DNA of 64,000 bases, taken from contig CAWEYC010000012.1 of assembly GCA_963813195.1 (NCBI GenBank), forward strand, positions 558,001 to 622,000. Direction: 5' to 3'. The translations under genes were made by a program, and so were the position numbers. Below, piece after piece: positions 63,729 through 64,000 of this stretch (within the stretch, counting starts at the first letter, position 1; the number at the start of each line of letters is the position of its first letter). This DNA is from Roseiarcus sp963813195 (GTDB lineage: Bacteria; Pseudomonadota; Alphaproteobacteria; Rhizobiales; Beijerinckiaceae). The notes beneath the pieces were generated by a model. It had not been told where the DNA came from and searched no databases. It saw only the letters and a program-made list of their open reading frames with translations.

Positions 63729-64000
63729 TTAATCCTGGGTTGCCGTTTCCGCCGAAGCCGCGATTGCGGCGAGCGGGGCGGAATCCTGGCGGTCGGCGCT
63801 CGCGCATGGCGCCGGCGTCACCATCGCGGCCAGGATACGCTGCATGTCGACCTCGCCGACCCGCCGCCCTTTCGCGTCGAGAACGGCGAGCGCGTTCTCG
63901 CTGGCGCCGGCAAGCAGCCGCGCCGCGTCTTCGAGGACGGCGTCCGAGGCGATAGCGAGCTTCGGTTCGCTGTTCTCCGATACCGGACCCATGATCGCCT
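63729..64000 (-). CDS. CBS-domain protein, C-terminal part (runs off the right edge)
   Basis: The frame is open to the right edge, so this is the 3' end of a gene. A CBS-like half is visible: AIASDAVLEDAARLLAGASE, then NALAVLDAKGRRVGEVDMQRILAAM. Such a C-terminal CBS element is found, for example, in the ATPase of glycine betaine/proline ABC transporters, where it senses ionic strength, and in many other proteins. The rest of the gene must be seen to say which. The tail after the CBS part is Ala/Ser-rich and short. Confidence 0.6.
   Translation of the reverse strand, partial: AIMGPVSENSEPKLAIASDAVLEDAARLLAGASENALAVLDAKGRRVGEVDMQRILAAMVTPAPCASADRQDSAPLAAIAASAETATQD

Overview
The window is high-GC DNA from an alphaproteobacterium, most likely of the order Hyphomicrobiales (Rhizobiales). 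The clues are a Usg-family protein, a CIRCE-controlled groESL operon, two alphaproteobacterial porins, an intracellular PhaZ with a Cys lipase box, a DUF1674 (SDH assembly) protein next to rsmB and purH, and intergenic palindromes of the rhizobial type. No rRNA or CRISPR array was found. There is one tRNA, Gly(TCC). The genus cannot be fixed from this sequence; a Beijerinckiaceae or Methylocystaceae-like organism is my inference.

Layout. 0-3 kb: end of an aldo/keto reductase, usg, CIRCE-groES-groEL. 3.4-6.9 kb: a FecR-domain protein with a His/Gly/Asp-rich repeat tail, then a CHASE2 adenylate cyclase. 7-9.7 kb: a two-subunit molybdenum hydroxylase (IorAB type). 9.9-14.3 kb: a first RND efflux pump (MFP plus permease). 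14.5-20.5 kb: small metabolic genes (DUF1810, GST, DMT exporter, BKACE, LTXXQ protein, HpcH/HpaI aldolase, Cys-rich protein). 20.5-28.6 kb: a second, complete tripartite RND system preceded by its own response regulator and histidine kinase, all on the minus strand and largely joined by ATGA overlaps. 28.7-33.3 kb: an accessory zone with an outer-membrane protein remnant, an IS630 element inside a small secreted-protein gene, a porin, very AT-rich DNA and an IS3 orfA remnant. 33.4-36.6 kb: a TPR/ATP-grasp protein, an exported protein, a dienelactone hydrolase and the tRNA. 36.8-44.9 kb: a run of damaged genes (second porin, ABC-2 transporter remnant, phaZ, rsmB, purH) with intact L,D-transpeptidase and DUF1674 genes between them. 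45.4-46.2 kb: a TumE/TumA-like toxin-antitoxin pair. 46.4-51.9 kb: an alpha/beta hydrolase, small membrane proteins with an HTH regulator, and kbl-tdh for threonine catabolism. 52-62.6 kb: a surface-glycan region (glycosyltransferases, UDP-galactopyranose mutase, methyltransferase, sulfotransferase, DUF707, uronate-dehydrogenase-like enzyme). 62.7-64 kb: xerC and the end of a CBS-domain protein.

Three patterns cut across the annotation. First, four otherwise intact genes (groEL, an RND permease, BKACE, phaZ) each contain a one-base insertion exactly where the restored frame would read GANTC, the CcrM methylation site; this suggests a base-calling artefact rather than true mutation. Second, an interspersed repeat couples arrays of CAAG/CAAA spaced about 10-11 bp apart to a conserved core with a TTGCAA-centred palindrome (two clear copies, one possible). 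Third, an 18-bp palindrome ATTACCC-N4-GGGTAAT occurs twice, each time upstream of surface-glycan genes, and looks like a shared operator.
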